Positions 8,292 to 16,792 of a stretch of DNA of 64,000 bases are shown piece after piece; position 1 is the first letter of the stretch; each line of letters begins with the position of its first letter. The position numbers and the translations under genes were made by a program. The notes beneath the pieces were generated by a model. It had not been told where the DNA came from and did not search any database. It saw only the letters and a list, made by a program, of their open reading frames with translations. The stretch is from Micromonospora ferruginea (GTDB taxonomy: Bacteria; Actinomycetota; Actinomycetes; Mycobacteriales; Micromonosporaceae), in NCBI RefSeq assembly GCF_013694245.2, contig NZ_CP059322.2:6083001-6147000 (forward strand). The letters run 5' to 3'.

Positions 8292-9363
8292 GTCCTCGGC
8301 CCGCACCGCCTCCGCGGTCGACGATCCGGCGACCGGACGCCCCGGGTCGCGGGCCGGCGGTGCCGCGAGCGGCTCGACCGACCGCGCGACCGGTACCGGC
8401 GTTGCGGGTTCCGGCGCGCCGGGTCCGGTCGCGGTGGACCGGGAGACGCTGCGGCTCGCCCTGGTGGTCGGCGGCCTGGTGCTGGCCGTGCTGCTCGGCT
8501 TCGGGCTCGGCCGGCTGAACCCGCCCGCGAACCCGGCGAGGGCCGGCGCGGCCTCCACCGGCGCCCCCGACAGCGCCGGCGGCGACCACGCCCACGCGCC
8601 CGGGACCGGCGCGCACTCGCACGACGGCGCCACGGTCACCCAGGGCGGCGGCGACGGCGCGACCGGCCTGTCGATCAGTTCGGCCGGCTACACGCTCGTC
8701 CCGACCGGCCCGGTGCTGACCGCCGGCCGCGCCGGTGAGCTGCGGTTCCAGATCCGCGACGACCGCCGGCGGGCGGTCACCCGGTTCGCCGTCGTGCACG
8801 ACAAGCCGATGCACGTGATCGTGGTGCGCCGCGACCTCACCGGCTACCGGCACCTGCACCCCACGATGTCCGCCGACGGCACCTGGTCGGTGCCGCTGAC
8901 GCCGTCCGACCCGGGCGCCTGGCGGATGTACGCGGACTTCACCGCGGTCGCCGACGACGGCCGGCAGGTGGCCGCCGTGCTCGGCGCCGATCTGGCGGTG
9001 CCCGGCGGGTACGCGCCCCGCCCGCTGCCCGCGCCCGCGACGTCGGCCACGGTCGACGGGTTCACCGCCGCGTACACCGGCACGCCCGAGGTGGGCCGCT
9101 CGGCGCCGCTGCGGTTCCGGGTCACCGCCCCGGGCGGCGGCGGCGCCGCGCCGCTGGAGCCCTACCTGGGCGCGTACGGGCACCTGGTCGCGCTGCGCGA
9201 GGGCGATCTCGGCTATCTGCACGTGCACCCGGAGCCGGTGCGCGACGGCGACGCGGTGACGTTCTGGTTGACCGCGCCGGGGCCGGGTCGCTACCGGATG
9301 TTCCTGGACTTCCAGGTCGGCGGCGTGGTGCGGACCGCCGCGTTCACCCTCACGGTCGCCTGA
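8284..9363 (+). CDS. Membrane-anchored His-rich extracytoplasmic protein
   Basis: About 359 residues from a TTG start that overlaps the copZ-like gene by 8 nt; a later GTG start is possible. A single membrane segment near residues 58-78 (LALVVGGLVLAVLLGFGLG) is followed by a His-rich linker (HAHAPGTGAHSHDG). Two beta-rich repeats follow with similar motifs, GYRHLHPTM near residue 195 and GYLHVHPEP near residue 315. The histidines suggest metal binding outside the membrane. I do not recognise a named family. Context ties it to copper handling. Confidence 0.7.
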   Translation: MPESSARTASAVDDPATGRPGSRAGGAASGSTDRATGTGVAGSGAPGPVAVDRETLRLALVVGGLVLAVLLGFGLGRLNPPANPARAGAASTGAPDSAGGDHAHAPGTGAHSHDGATVTQGGGDGATGLSISSAGYTLVPTGPVLTAGRAGELRFQIRDDRRRAVTRFAVVHDKPMHVIVVRRDLTGYRHLHPTMSADGTWSVPLTPSDPGAWRMYADFTAVADDGRQVAAVLGADLAVPGGYAPRPLPAPATSATVDGFTAAYTGTPEVGRSAPLRFRVTAPGGGGAAPLEPYLGAYGHLVALREGDLGYLHVHPEPVRDGDAVTFWLTAPGPGRYRMFLDFQVGGVVRTAAFTLTVA

Positions 9364-9380
9364 GCCGGGCCGGGCGTCGG

Positions 9381-9800
9381 TCAGCCGGCCCGGCGGACCG
9401 GGCGGCGGGCCAGGTAGCGGAGGAGGTCGCGGATGTGGTGCTTCTCCTCGGCGGGGACGTTCGGGTCGGCCAGCCGATCCAGGATCACCCGCACGTCGGC
9501 CTCGACCGGGCCGTCCTCGGCGCCCCGGCGGCGGGGCACCGATCCGGCGTCGGGCAGGCCCAGCGCCCGGAACGCGGCGGCCACCGGCAGGTCGAGGGCG
9601 GCGCAGAAGCCGCGCACCTTGGCGAGTTCGGGGTAGTCCTGCCAGTCGCCGGCCAGCCAGCGGAAGACGGTGGAGCGGCCGACGCCGGTGTGGGTCGCGA
9701 GGTCGGTCACCGTCCAGCCGCGCTCCTCGCGCGCGTCGTCGATGGCCCGTCGCACGAAGCGTGCGAAGGCCATCTGTGGTGACACGTCGGTGGAGCCCAT
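9381..9800 (-). CDS. XRE-family HTH regulator
   Basis: A 139-residue protein with an N-terminal Cro/CI-type helix-turn-helix (TVTDLATHTGVGRSTVFRWL near residues 29-48) and a short charged C-terminus. It probably represses its own promoter or that of the divergent gene at 9951, since two clear inverted repeats lie between them. It converges with the metal-related gene upstream, so regulating that gene is less likely. Confidence 0.75.
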   Translation of the reverse strand: MGSTDVSPQMAFARFVRRAIDDAREERGWTVTDLATHTGVGRSTVFRWLAGDWQDYPELAKVRGFCAALDLPVAAAFRALGLPDAGSVPRRRGAEDGPVEADVRVILDRLADPNVPAEEKHHIRDLLRYLARRPVRRAG

Positions 9801-9855
9801 TGCGTCCCGAGCCTAGTACGCCCGCGCGACAAAACAACTGACTGATCGGTCGGAA

Positions 9856-9900
9856 GGTCCCATGGGTGGGACCCACACCGCGTGAACAGTTGCGAACTGT
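9856..9900. promoter_or_regulatory. Two inverted repeats between divergent genes
   Basis: GGTCCCA-N4-TGGGACC at 9856-9873 and ACAGTT-GCG-AACTGT at 9886-9900 are both perfect. They lie between the XRE gene (start 9800) and the membrane gene (start 9951), where autoregulatory operators are expected. Confidence 0.55.
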
Positions 9901-9950
9901 CAACTAAGCTGGACGAAACCCCTCCCCGGCACCGAGTTCGAAGGAGCAGC

Positions 9951-10382
9951 ATGGCCGAGCCGGACCGTCCCGTCCCGCACCGCCCGGGCGCGGTGAGCCT
10001 CTTCTTCGTGGCCAAGGCCGGCGTCTTCGCGCTCGGCTTCTGGATCTGGCTGCTGGTGCTGGCCGTGCAGGGGGACCCGGCGGAGGGCCTGCACCTGATC
10101 GCCGCGACCGGCGCGGTCTGCACCACGCTGGTCGGCGTGGTGCTGGGCGCGCGGATGGCGCTCCAGCGCAATGCCGCGGCCCGCCACGCCGAGCTGAAGC
10201 GGCTGCTGGTCGACATCTCCTGGAACGCGTTCGCCGCCGCCGGCAACTCCGACCAGCCGGCGAAGGTGGTGCCGTTCCCGAGCCCGCCGCAGGAGGGCGA
10301 GCGGTCCACCAACCGCGGTCCGGGCGAGCGGGTGTCGGTCTTCGACCGGGGCGACCGCAACCGGGGCGAACGCCGCCGTTAG
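9951..10382 (+). CDS. Small membrane protein
   Basis: A 143-residue protein with two membrane segments, near residues 17-38 (FFVAKAGVFALGFWIWLLVL) and 48-68. A charged cytoplasmic tail ends in arginines. The ATG at 9951 follows AAGGAG; an upstream in-frame ATG at 9882 lacks a ribosome site and would add an unlikely leader. I recognise no family. Its stop overlaps the end of the convergent methyltransferase gene by 4 nt. Confidence 0.7.
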   Translation: MAEPDRPVPHRPGAVSLFFVAKAGVFALGFWIWLLVLAVQGDPAEGLHLIAATGAVCTTLVGVVLGARMALQRNAAARHAELKRLLVDISWNAFAAAGNSDQPAKVVPFPSPPQEGERSTNRGPGERVSVFDRGDRNRGERRR

Positions 10383-11539
10383 CGAGAAGCCCGGTCCACG
10401 TCCGCGAGCAGCGTCTCCAGCCGGGGCGTGACGCCCCACCGGTCCACCAGCTCGCGATATTCGGATCGATTGCCGTCGGTCGGCGCGCCGGCGGTCCGCC
10501 GCGCGCGGATGAGCAGGTTGCGCGGGGTGTGCCGGGAGTCGACGAACTCCACCACCTCGGCGCGATAGCCGTGCAGCCGGAGCAGCCCGGCGCGCAGCGC
10601 GTCGGTGAGCACGTCGGCGAACCGCTCGCGCAGGATGCCCTGCCGGGTGAGCAGCTCGTCCGGCCCGGGCGCGGGGCGGGCCCGCAGTTGCGCGGCCAGG
10701 TCGTGGTGGCAGCACGGGGCGGCGAGCACCCAGCGGGCGCCCCAGCGCACCGCGCGGGCCAGCGCCTCGTCGGTCGCCGTGTCGCAGGCGTGCAACGCCA
10801 GCACCAGGTCCGGGGCCGGTTCGACGGGCGCCTCGGCGATGGTGCCGGCCACGAAGCTGACCCGGTCGGCCCAGCCCAGCCGCTCGGCCAACTCGGTGTT
10901 GCGGCGACGCTGGTCCTCGCGGACGTCCACGCCGACGAGCGTCACGTCCAGGCCGCGCCGGGTCAGGTAGCGGTGCGCGGCGAACGTGAGGTACGCGTTT
11001 CCGCAGCCCAGGTCCACCACGCGCAGCGGGCCGGCGAGGTCGTCCGGCAGGGTGGCGGCGAGCGCCCGGAGGAACGCGTCGACCTGACGGCGCTTGGCCG
11101 CCGACCCGCCGATCGCGTCGAAGAGCGGGTCGCCGGGGTCGAGCAGCCAGTCCTTCGCCCGGTCGTGCCCGGCCGGCTCGGCGGCGGGGCGGCTGGCCGC
11201 GGCGCGGTGCACCTGCGCCTCGCCGGACTTGGTCACCCGGAGCTGGACCGTGGTGTCGGCGGTCTCCACGTGCCAGTTGCCGAACGGCTCGGCGAGCAGC
11301 TCGTCGACGGCCGTGCCGGCCTCCGCACCGGGGGCGACGTTGCGGGTGTGCGGCCGGGCGCCGTCCGAGGTGGCGATCTGGAGCCGGGGGCCGGCCTTCA
11401 GGGTGACCGGACGTAGTTCCGCGCGGACCACCGAGGGGCGCTGCCCGCGCCGCCGGCCGGCGGCCACCGCCCGGGTCAGGCCCGGGTCCAGCAGCAGCGC
11501 CCGGACCTCCCGCAGCGCCGCGTCCAACGGTTCCGCCAT
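10379..11539 (-). CDS. SAM-dependent methyltransferase
   Basis: A 386-residue class I methyltransferase. Motif I, VVDLGCGNAYLTFAAHRYL, lies near residues 173-191, and the acidic loop LVGVDVREDQ follows about ten residues on. A conserved ALHACDTATDEAL stretch and APCCHHDL resemble the METTL25-like group. The N-terminal 130 residues carry no motif I recognise. The substrate is not known; RNA or protein is likely. It is a single gene, convergent with 9951. Confidence 0.8.
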   Translation of the reverse strand: MAEPLDAALREVRALLLDPGLTRAVAAGRRRGQRPSVVRAELRPVTLKAGPRLQIATSDGARPHTRNVAPGAEAGTAVDELLAEPFGNWHVETADTTVQLRVTKSGEAQVHRAAASRPAAEPAGHDRAKDWLLDPGDPLFDAIGGSAAKRRQVDAFLRALAATLPDDLAGPLRVVDLGCGNAYLTFAAHRYLTRRGLDVTLVGVDVREDQRRRNTELAERLGWADRVSFVAGTIAEAPVEPAPDLVLALHACDTATDEALARAVRWGARWVLAAPCCHHDLAAQLRARPAPGPDELLTRQGILRERFADVLTDALRAGLLRLHGYRAEVVEFVDSRHTPRNLLIRARRTAGAPTDGNRSEYRELVDRWGVTPRLETLLADVDRASR

Positions 11540-11577
11540 GGCGTACCCCTTCCTGCTGCCCGGGCCCGACCAGGATC

Positions 11578-11638
11578 GTCGATCATGAAGTTGGCGGCCG
11601 TGGTCGCGGCGTGTCGCCCCGTCAACTTCATGATCGAC
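11578..11638. repeat. 61-bp palindromic intergenic repeat, copy 2
   Basis: A perfect 16-bp inverted repeat (GTCGATCATGAAGTTG at 11578-11593 and its complement at 11623-11638) around a 29-nt centre. Its reverse complement aligns end to end with 4910-4970. It lies between the starts and ends of two - strand genes. Confidence 0.78.
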
Positions 11639-11704
11639 GCCGTCGGCGTCGGGCAGGGAGCGGCCCCCGGAACTGGTGGGTCCGGGGGCCGTGTGCGTGT
11701 GTGG

Positions 11705-13396
11705 TCAGTCGGTGGTGGTGCTGGTGGCCTCGGCGGCGGGAGCGCCGGAGCTGCCGGCACGGCGACGCCGGCGACGGCGCGGCTTGGCGGCGGTCTCGCC
11801 CTCGGCGGTGGCCGCCACGGTCGGCTCGCCGGCGACCTCGGCGCCGGTCACGCCGGTCGGCTGCTCACCGGCCACCGTCTCGCCGGCCCGGCGGCGACGC
11901 CGGCGGCGCGGGGTGCGGGTGCCCTCGTCGGCCCCGGCCTCGATCGCCTCGGCCTCGGCCCCGGCGGCGGGTGCGCCGCCGGACTCGCCGCCGCGACCGC
12001 GCCGGCGGTCCCGGTCCCGGCCACGGCTGTCCCCGCCACGCCCCCGGCTGTCGCCGCTGCGGCCCCGGCTGTCGCCGCGCCGCGACCGGCCGCCGCCCAG
12101 GTCCTCCTCGACCTCGGCCGACAGGCCGGCGCGGGTGCGCTCGGCGGTCGGCAGGGTGCCGCTGACGTCCCGGGAGATCTCCAGGTCGGTGTAGAGGTGC
12201 GGGGAGGTGTGGTAGGTCTCCGGCGGCTCGGGCATGTCCAGCCCGAGGGTCTTGTCGATGATCCGCCAGCGGGGCACGTCGTCCCAGTCGACGAACGTCA
12301 CCGCGACACCGGTGGCCCCGGCCCGGCCGGTGCGGCCGATCCGGTGGGTGTAGGTGTCCTGGTCCTCGGGGCAGTCGTAGTTGATGACGTGGGTGACGCC
12401 GGTGACGTCGATGCCCCGGGCCGCCACGTCGGTGGCGACGAGGGTGTCGATCTTGCCGGCGCGGAACGCCCGCAGGGCCCGCTCCCGGGCGCCCTGGCCC
12501 AGGTCGCCGTGCACCGCCGCCACGGCGAAGCCGCGGAAGTCGAGGTCCTCGGCGACCCGGTCGGCGGCCCGCTTGGTGCGGGTGAAGATCATCGTCAGCC
12601 CGCGACCCTCGGCCTGCAGGATCCGCGCCACGATCTCGACCTTGTTCATCGAGTGGGTGCGGTAGGCGAGCTGCTGGGTCTGCGGTGACGGGCCGGTCTC
12701 GGCGGTGTGCCCGGCGTGGATCGTCACCGGCCGGCGCAGGAAGCGACGGGACAGCGCGACGATCGGGTCCGGCATGGTGGCCGAGAAGAGCATCGTCTGC
12801 CGGTCCTCCGGCAGCATCGCGAGGATCTTCTCGACGTCGTCGAGGAAGCCCAGGTCGAGCATCCGGTCGGCCTCGTCGAGGACGAGCGCGCGAACCCGGT
12901 CGAGCCGCAGGTGCTTCTGCTTCTGCAGGTCGAGCAGGCGGCCGGGCGTGCCGACCAGGATCTCGACGCCCTTGCGCAGCGCCTCGATCTGCGGCTCGTA
13001 CGCCACGCCGCCGTAGATCGGCAGCACCCGGACGCCCCGGGTGCGGCCCGCGGCGTCGAGGTCCTTGGCGACCTGGATGCCCAGCTCGCGGGTGGGGACG
13101 ACGACCAGCGCCTGGGGCACGCCGTCGCTCCCCTCGGACGGGGCGAAGACGCGCTCGAGCAGCGGGATGCCGAAGCCGAGCGTCTTGCCGGTGCCGGTCG
13201 GGGCCTGGCCGATCAGGTCGACGCCGCGCAGCCCGATGGGCAGCGCGTATTCCTGGATGGCGAAGGCGCGGGTGATGCCCGCGGCGGCGAGCGCCTCGAC
13301 GGTCTCCTGACGGGCGCCGAGCGCGGCGAACGTGGGTGCCTCCGGCGGGACCGGAGCTGTGGGGGCCAGTGGCTGGCCGATGGTCTGCTCACTCAT
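11705..13396 (-). CDS. rhlE: DEAD-box RNA helicase (RhlE type)
   Basis: A 563-residue ATP-dependent RNA helicase. The Q motif (FAALGARQ then AIQEYALPI) leads, then Walker A APTGTGKT near residue 64, DEAD near residue 174, SAT near residue 205 and the C-terminal HRIGRTGRAG. The last 150 residues are a low-complexity tail of Arg/Gly/Asp blocks and RRRRRRAG-type runs that should bind RNA. It matches Rv3211 in position and type and probably acts in ribosome or mRNA remodelling. The tail is longer than in E. coli RhlE. Confidence 0.9.
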   Translation of the reverse strand: MSEQTIGQPLAPTAPVPPEAPTFAALGARQETVEALAAAGITRAFAIQEYALPIGLRGVDLIGQAPTGTGKTLGFGIPLLERVFAPSEGSDGVPQALVVVPTRELGIQVAKDLDAAGRTRGVRVLPIYGGVAYEPQIEALRKGVEILVGTPGRLLDLQKQKHLRLDRVRALVLDEADRMLDLGFLDDVEKILAMLPEDRQTMLFSATMPDPIVALSRRFLRRPVTIHAGHTAETGPSPQTQQLAYRTHSMNKVEIVARILQAEGRGLTMIFTRTKRAADRVAEDLDFRGFAVAAVHGDLGQGARERALRAFRAGKIDTLVATDVAARGIDVTGVTHVINYDCPEDQDTYTHRIGRTGRAGATGVAVTFVDWDDVPRWRIIDKTLGLDMPEPPETYHTSPHLYTDLEISRDVSGTLPTAERTRAGLSAEVEEDLGGGRSRRGDSRGRSGDSRGRGGDSRGRDRDRRRGRGGESGGAPAAGAEAEAIEAGADEGTRTPRRRRRRRAGETVAGEQPTGVTGAEVAGEPTVAATAEGETAAKPRRRRRRRAGSSGAPAAEATSTTTD

Positions 13397-13680
13397 GTGG
13401 ATGTGGGGGTGCCCTCTCGTGGTGCGCCCCTCATGTCCTCAGGGCGCGAACGGTTTGGCGCGGGCCACGCGGTCGGCGGCGGTTTCGCCGAGCCGGACCG
13501 GGCCGCACGCGCTCCGGGGACCGGTGCTGATCAGCGAAGCTGACCTGTTCGGTGCCCACGGCAACTGTCTCATCCTACCTGAACAGCCTCTCAGCCGTCC
13601 CGATTCCGGGTGCCGGCCGCGCATCCAGGGGTGCCCGGTGTGACCTGTGCCACATTGCGCGCGGGCGGTAGCCTGCGCTC

Positions 13681-14322
13681 GTGCCCGCCCCCGACCCCGC
13701 CGCCGCCGACCTGTTCGGCCTCGTCGCGTACGGCGAACTGCTCGCGTTCGACCGGCTGGCCGCCGATGCCCGACTCGCCCCCGACCTGCGCCGTCGGGCG
13801 GCGCTCAGCGAGATGGCCGCGGCCGAGATCGCGCACTACCGGTGGCTCGCCGACCGCCTCGGCGCGCTCGGCGTGGCTCCCGAGGAGGCGATGGCCCCCT
13901 ACGTCGAGGCGTTGCGGGCGTACCACGACTCGACCGAGCCGAGGGACTGGGCCGAGGCGGTGACCAAGGCGTACGTGGGCGACGCGATCACCGACGACTT
14001 CCTGCGCCGGATCGCCGACGGCCTGGCCGGGCCGGACCGCGCGCTGCTGCTCGACGTCCTGCACGACTCCCGGTACGTCGAGTTCGCGGCGGCCGAGATC
14101 CGGGCCGCGATCGGGGCCGACCCGAGCGCGGCCGGCCGGCTGTCGATGTGGGCGCGCCGGCTGCTCGGCGAGGCGCTCTCGCAGGCCGGCCGCGTCGCCG
14201 CCGCGGACCGGGGCGCGCTCGTCGCGTTGATCGGCCGGGCCGGCGTGGACGTGCCGGCGCTGCTGCGCGAGCTGACCGAGGCGCACGCCGCGCGGATGTC
14301 CGCGGCGGGCCTGAACAACTGA
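13681..14322 (+). CDS. Ferritin-like fold protein
   Basis: A 213-residue all-helical protein from a GTG start. EXXH-type residues (AEIAHYRWLADR near residue 49) and a second Glu cluster suggest a ferritin or MiaE-like di-iron fold. It corresponds by order to Rv3210c, next to the RhlE and DUF3107 genes. Whether it hydroxylates tRNA or does something else is not known. It is divergent from rhlE; the 284 bp between them should hold both promoters. Confidence 0.75.
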   Translation: MPAPDPAAADLFGLVAYGELLAFDRLAADARLAPDLRRRAALSEMAAAEIAHYRWLADRLGALGVAPEEAMAPYVEALRAYHDSTEPRDWAEAVTKAYVGDAITDDFLRRIADGLAGPDRALLLDVLHDSRYVEFAAAEIRAAIGADPSAAGRLSMWARRLLGEALSQAGRVAAADRGALVALIGRAGVDVPALLRELTEAHAARMSAAGLNN

Positions 14323-14377
14323 GTCGGACCGGGCGACCGGGCCGGACCGGACGGCTGGGCCGACCCCGGAACGACCG

Positions 14378-14411
14378 GGTCGCCGCGGCAGGTCACCCCG
14401 CCACGGCGACC
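14378..14411. terminator. Bidirectional terminator hairpin
   Basis: GGTCGCCG at 14378-14385 pairs with CGGCGACC at 14404-14411, and the stem extends inward. It separates two convergent genes. Confidence 0.5.
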
Positions 14412-14424
14412 GGTGCGACGCGGA

Positions 14425-14652
14425 TCAGCGGACGGTGAACCCGACGGCGCGGGGCGAGGCCTCCGCGATCTCGACGTAGGCGACCTTGCCGACCGGCACG
14501 ATGACCCGTCGGCCCTTCTCGTCGGTCAGGGAGAGCGTGCCCTCGCTCCTGGCGAAGGCGTCGGTCACGATCTGCTCGATCTCGGCCGGCGACTGCGCGC
14601 TCTCCAGGACCAGCTCCCGCGGCGCGTACTGCACGCCGATCTTGACCTCCAC
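14425..14652 (-). CDS. DUF3107 protein
   Basis: A 75-residue small protein that matches DUF3107 throughout (start MEVKIGVQYAPRELVLES, end PRAVGFTVR). It is the counterpart of Rv3208A (TB9.4). Its function is unknown. It is always found near the TetR and RhlE genes in actinobacteria, and here it follows the TetR gene by 66 nt on the same strand, so they may form one transcript. Confidence 0.88.
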   Translation of the reverse strand: MEVKIGVQYAPRELVLESAQSPAEIEQIVTDAFARSEGTLSLTDEKGRRVIVPVGKVAYVEIAEASPRAVGFTVR

Positions 14653-14717
14653 TGTGCCTCCTCAACTGGGGCGAAAAAGCCACCGTGGGAAGGCTATCCG
14701 ATCAGGCGGCGCGATGG

Positions 14718-15356
14718 TCAGGCTGACTCACCTTGCAGCGGGAAGCTGGCGATGCCACGCCAGGACAGCGCCGCCACCAGCGCTTCCGCCTCCGGCTTGG
14801 CCACCTGCCGGCCGCCGGCCAGCCAGAACTGGGCGGCCGTCTCGGCGGCACCGACGAGCCCGGAGGCGAGCAGCTCGGCGTGCGCGCGGCTCGACCCGGT
14901 GTCCGAGATGATGGTGTCGGTGATCGCCGCGATGCAGCCCTGCTCGACCCGCTCCACCCGCTGCCGCACGGCCGGGTCGTTGCGCAGGTCGGACTCGAAG
15001 ACCAGCCGGAACGCCTCGCTCTCGTGGTCGACGAAGTCGAAGTAGGCCCGCACCGCCGCGCCGACCCGCTCCTTGTTGTCCTGCGTGCCGCGCATCGCGT
15101 CGTGCACCTTCGCGACGATGGCGTCACAGTGCGTGTCCAACAGCGCCAGGTAGAGCTCCATCTTCCCGGGGAAGTGTTGGTAGAGGACCGGCTTGGAGAC
15201 GCCGGCCCGCTCGGCGATGTCGTCCATCGCCGCGGCGTGGTAGCCGTGCGCGACGAACACCTCCTGCGCAGCGGCGAGCAGCTGCTTACGGCGCGCCGAG
15301 CGGGGCAGGCGGGTGGGCCGGCCGGCGGTCTGAGCACCGTTCCCCACTGCGGTCAT
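14718..15356 (-). CDS. TetR-family regulator
   Basis: A 212-residue regulator with an N-terminal TetR HTH (MDDIAERAGVSKPVLYQHFP near residues 44-63) and a helical ligand domain. The start at 15356 is chosen because GGAGG lies 5 nt upstream; an in-frame ATG at 15389 has no such site. It is the counterpart of Rv3208. In the Mycobacterium order the next genes would be a DUF3152 protein and moeZ; here the element follows instead. Confidence 0.85.
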   Translation of the reverse strand: MTAVGNGAQTAGRPTRLPRSARRKQLLAAAQEVFVAHGYHAAAMDDIAERAGVSKPVLYQHFPGKMELYLALLDTHCDAIVAKVHDAMRGTQDNKERVGAAVRAYFDFVDHESEAFRLVFESDLRNDPAVRQRVERVEQGCIAAITDTIISDTGSSRAHAELLASGLVGAAETAAQFWLAGGRQVAKPEAEALVAALSWRGIASFPLQGESA

Positions 15357-15643
15357 GGGAACCTCCGAGAATCTGCGTCGAGCCGGCACGTATCGCCCGA
15401 ACCGGGCCGGGTTCGTGAACCCGTCGCGGAATTGGCCCGCCGCTGTAACTTATCGCCACTGTCACCACACGTTATCGGGGAGACGCCGAACGGCCCACCC
15501 CGGAGCCGACCGTACGGACCGCCCCCGCCCGCGCACCTCAGCCGAAAAGGCGACCCAAGGCCGCGACCTCCCCCGCCGGGGGGACCCCGAAACCCGACAC
15601 CCGCCGTCCCGCCGTCCTTCCCCGCCTGGTCAGGGCATAGGCG
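15357..15643. other. Junction of chromosome and element
   Basis: This 287-bp gap holds the tetR promoter and the left end of the element. An inverted repeat TGGTCA/TGACCA spans the integrase start (15627-15650). No tRNA or rRNA is seen. CCTCAGC at 15536-15542 also occurs at 61778-61784, and both copies are followed by GGCGACC and AAGG with different spacing. This is a weak attachment-site candidate. Confidence 0.35.
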
Positions 15644-16624
15644 ATGACCACGACTTCGGGCACCGTCGAGTACGTGGCTACCCCAGAGCAGATGATCGAG
15701 GCGCATCTCACCTGGATGCGCGCCGGCGGCTACGCCGAGAAGAGCGTCCGAGCGTCCAGCCGCGTCCTCCGCAAGGCCCACGCCGAGCTCCCCGAGGGCC
15801 TCCACGCCGCCATCGGCACCGAGCTGGCGGGCTGGCTCGACAACCCCGACTGGGTCCGCGCGACGAAGTGCGCCTACCACAAGCACCTCGTCCGGTTCTA
15901 CCGCTGGGCGTGCAGCCCGAAGGACCCCTGGCTGTCCTTCGACCCGTCCGCCGACCTGCGCGCGCCGAAGGTCAACCCGGGCGTGCCGCGCCCGGCCGGC
16001 GCAGAACTGGTCCGCGCCGCGATCTACGACACCGCCGACCCGTGGCGCATCAACTGCCGCCTCGCCGCGCTCGGCGGGCTGCGCGCCTGCGAGATCGCCG
16101 CCCTGCGCCGCGAGGACGTCACCGCCGAGGTGATGCACCTGTGGGGCAAGGGCGACAAGGCCCGGGTCGTCCCCACGCACCCGCTGATCTGGGAGCTGAT
16201 CGCCCCGCTGCCGCCCGGGCACATCGTCCGGCGCCCGTCCGGTCGGACACCGACCGGCGATTGGGTGTCGACCCAGACCGCCCACTACCTCGCCGCCGCA
16301 GGCATCCCCACCAAGCTGTACCCGCTGCGGCACTACTTCGCGTCGACGATCAACCAGCGGTACGGGGACATCCGCGTGGTCCAGGAGCTGCTCGGGCACG
16401 CCTCGGTGATGACCACCCAGCGGTACACAGCAGTGACCGCCTCCCGTCTCCGGGAGGCGGTCACCGTGCTGCCGTTCAGCGCACCATCCGCGGCCGGCAC
16501 GCCGACCGCTGCCCCGGGATCTGGCGGCGCCGTTGCTCCGCCACCACATCGATCCGAGGCGTCCGATCCGCCGGCAGCTCGTCGCGGTCGGCGACCACGA
16601 CGACCTGGACGCGCCCGTCCATGA
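15644..16624 (+). CDS. int: Tyrosine recombinase (integrase)
   Basis: A 326-residue phage-type integrase. An N-terminal core-binding SAM-like domain covers residues 10-105. The catalytic domain has Arg in GGLRACEIAALRRED near residue 147, Lys in GKGDKAR near residue 170, Arg-His in YPLRHYFAS near residue 230, His in LLGHASV near residue 252 and Tyr in TTQRYTAV near residue 261. The first His of the usual HxxR box is Tyr here (YPLR), a change seen in some active enzymes. About 55 residues past the tyrosine are Ala/Pro/Arg-rich and overlap a - strand gene, so the C-terminus may be dispensable. It is the leftmost gene of the element, as expected next to an attachment site. Confidence 0.88.
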   Translation: MTTTSGTVEYVATPEQMIEAHLTWMRAGGYAEKSVRASSRVLRKAHAELPEGLHAAIGTELAGWLDNPDWVRATKCAYHKHLVRFYRWACSPKDPWLSFDPSADLRAPKVNPGVPRPAGAELVRAAIYDTADPWRINCRLAALGGLRACEIAALRREDVTAEVMHLWGKGDKARVVPTHPLIWELIAPLPPGHIVRRPSGRTPTGDWVSTQTAHYLAAAGIPTKLYPLRHYFASTINQRYGDIRVVQELLGHASVMTTQRYTAVTASRLREAVTVLPFSAPSAAGTPTAAPGSGGAVAPPPHRSEASDPPAARRGRRPRRPGRARP

Positions 16625-16775
16625 GCATCTGCACCACCTCCGGCCATCGGCCGCCGCTCAGGTCGTCGACAACGACGGCCGCGAGGCGAAGGCCCAGCCG
16701 GTTGCAGTATTCTGCACATCGATCGGTGTAACGGTCTAGGTTGGCTGCTGTCACGTAGATCAACGCATTGGTCAT
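16476..16775 (-). CDS. Resolvase-fold protein lacking the catalytic serine
   Basis: 99 residues with the layout of a serine-recombinase N-terminal domain: a first strand ALIYVTAAN, then GLRLAAVVVDDLSGG, then GRVQVVVVADRDELP. The catalytic Ser/Arg motif (YxRVS) is replaced by YVTAAN, and no DNA-binding domain follows, so strand cleavage is not expected. The start at 16775 has GGAGG 9 nt upstream. It overlaps the 3' end of the integrase gene on the other strand by about 150 nt. Such solitary resolvase-like proteins are common in actinobacteria; the role is unknown. Confidence 0.6.
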   Translation of the reverse strand: MTNALIYVTAANLDRYTDRCAEYCNRLGLRLAAVVVDDLSGGRWPEVVQMLMDGRVQVVVVADRDELPADRTPRIDVVAEQRRRQIPGQRSACRPRMVR

Positions 16776-16792
16776 CTCAAGGTCCTCCCTGG

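Noticed and set aside
15631..15638. TCAGGGCAT shared with 61489-61497 as att core
   Set aside because: Both copies lie just before start codons and the flanks do not match; likely chance.
15357..15643. tRNA gene as attachment site
   Set aside because: No cloverleaf or CCA-end pattern could be found here or at 61.7-61.9 kb.
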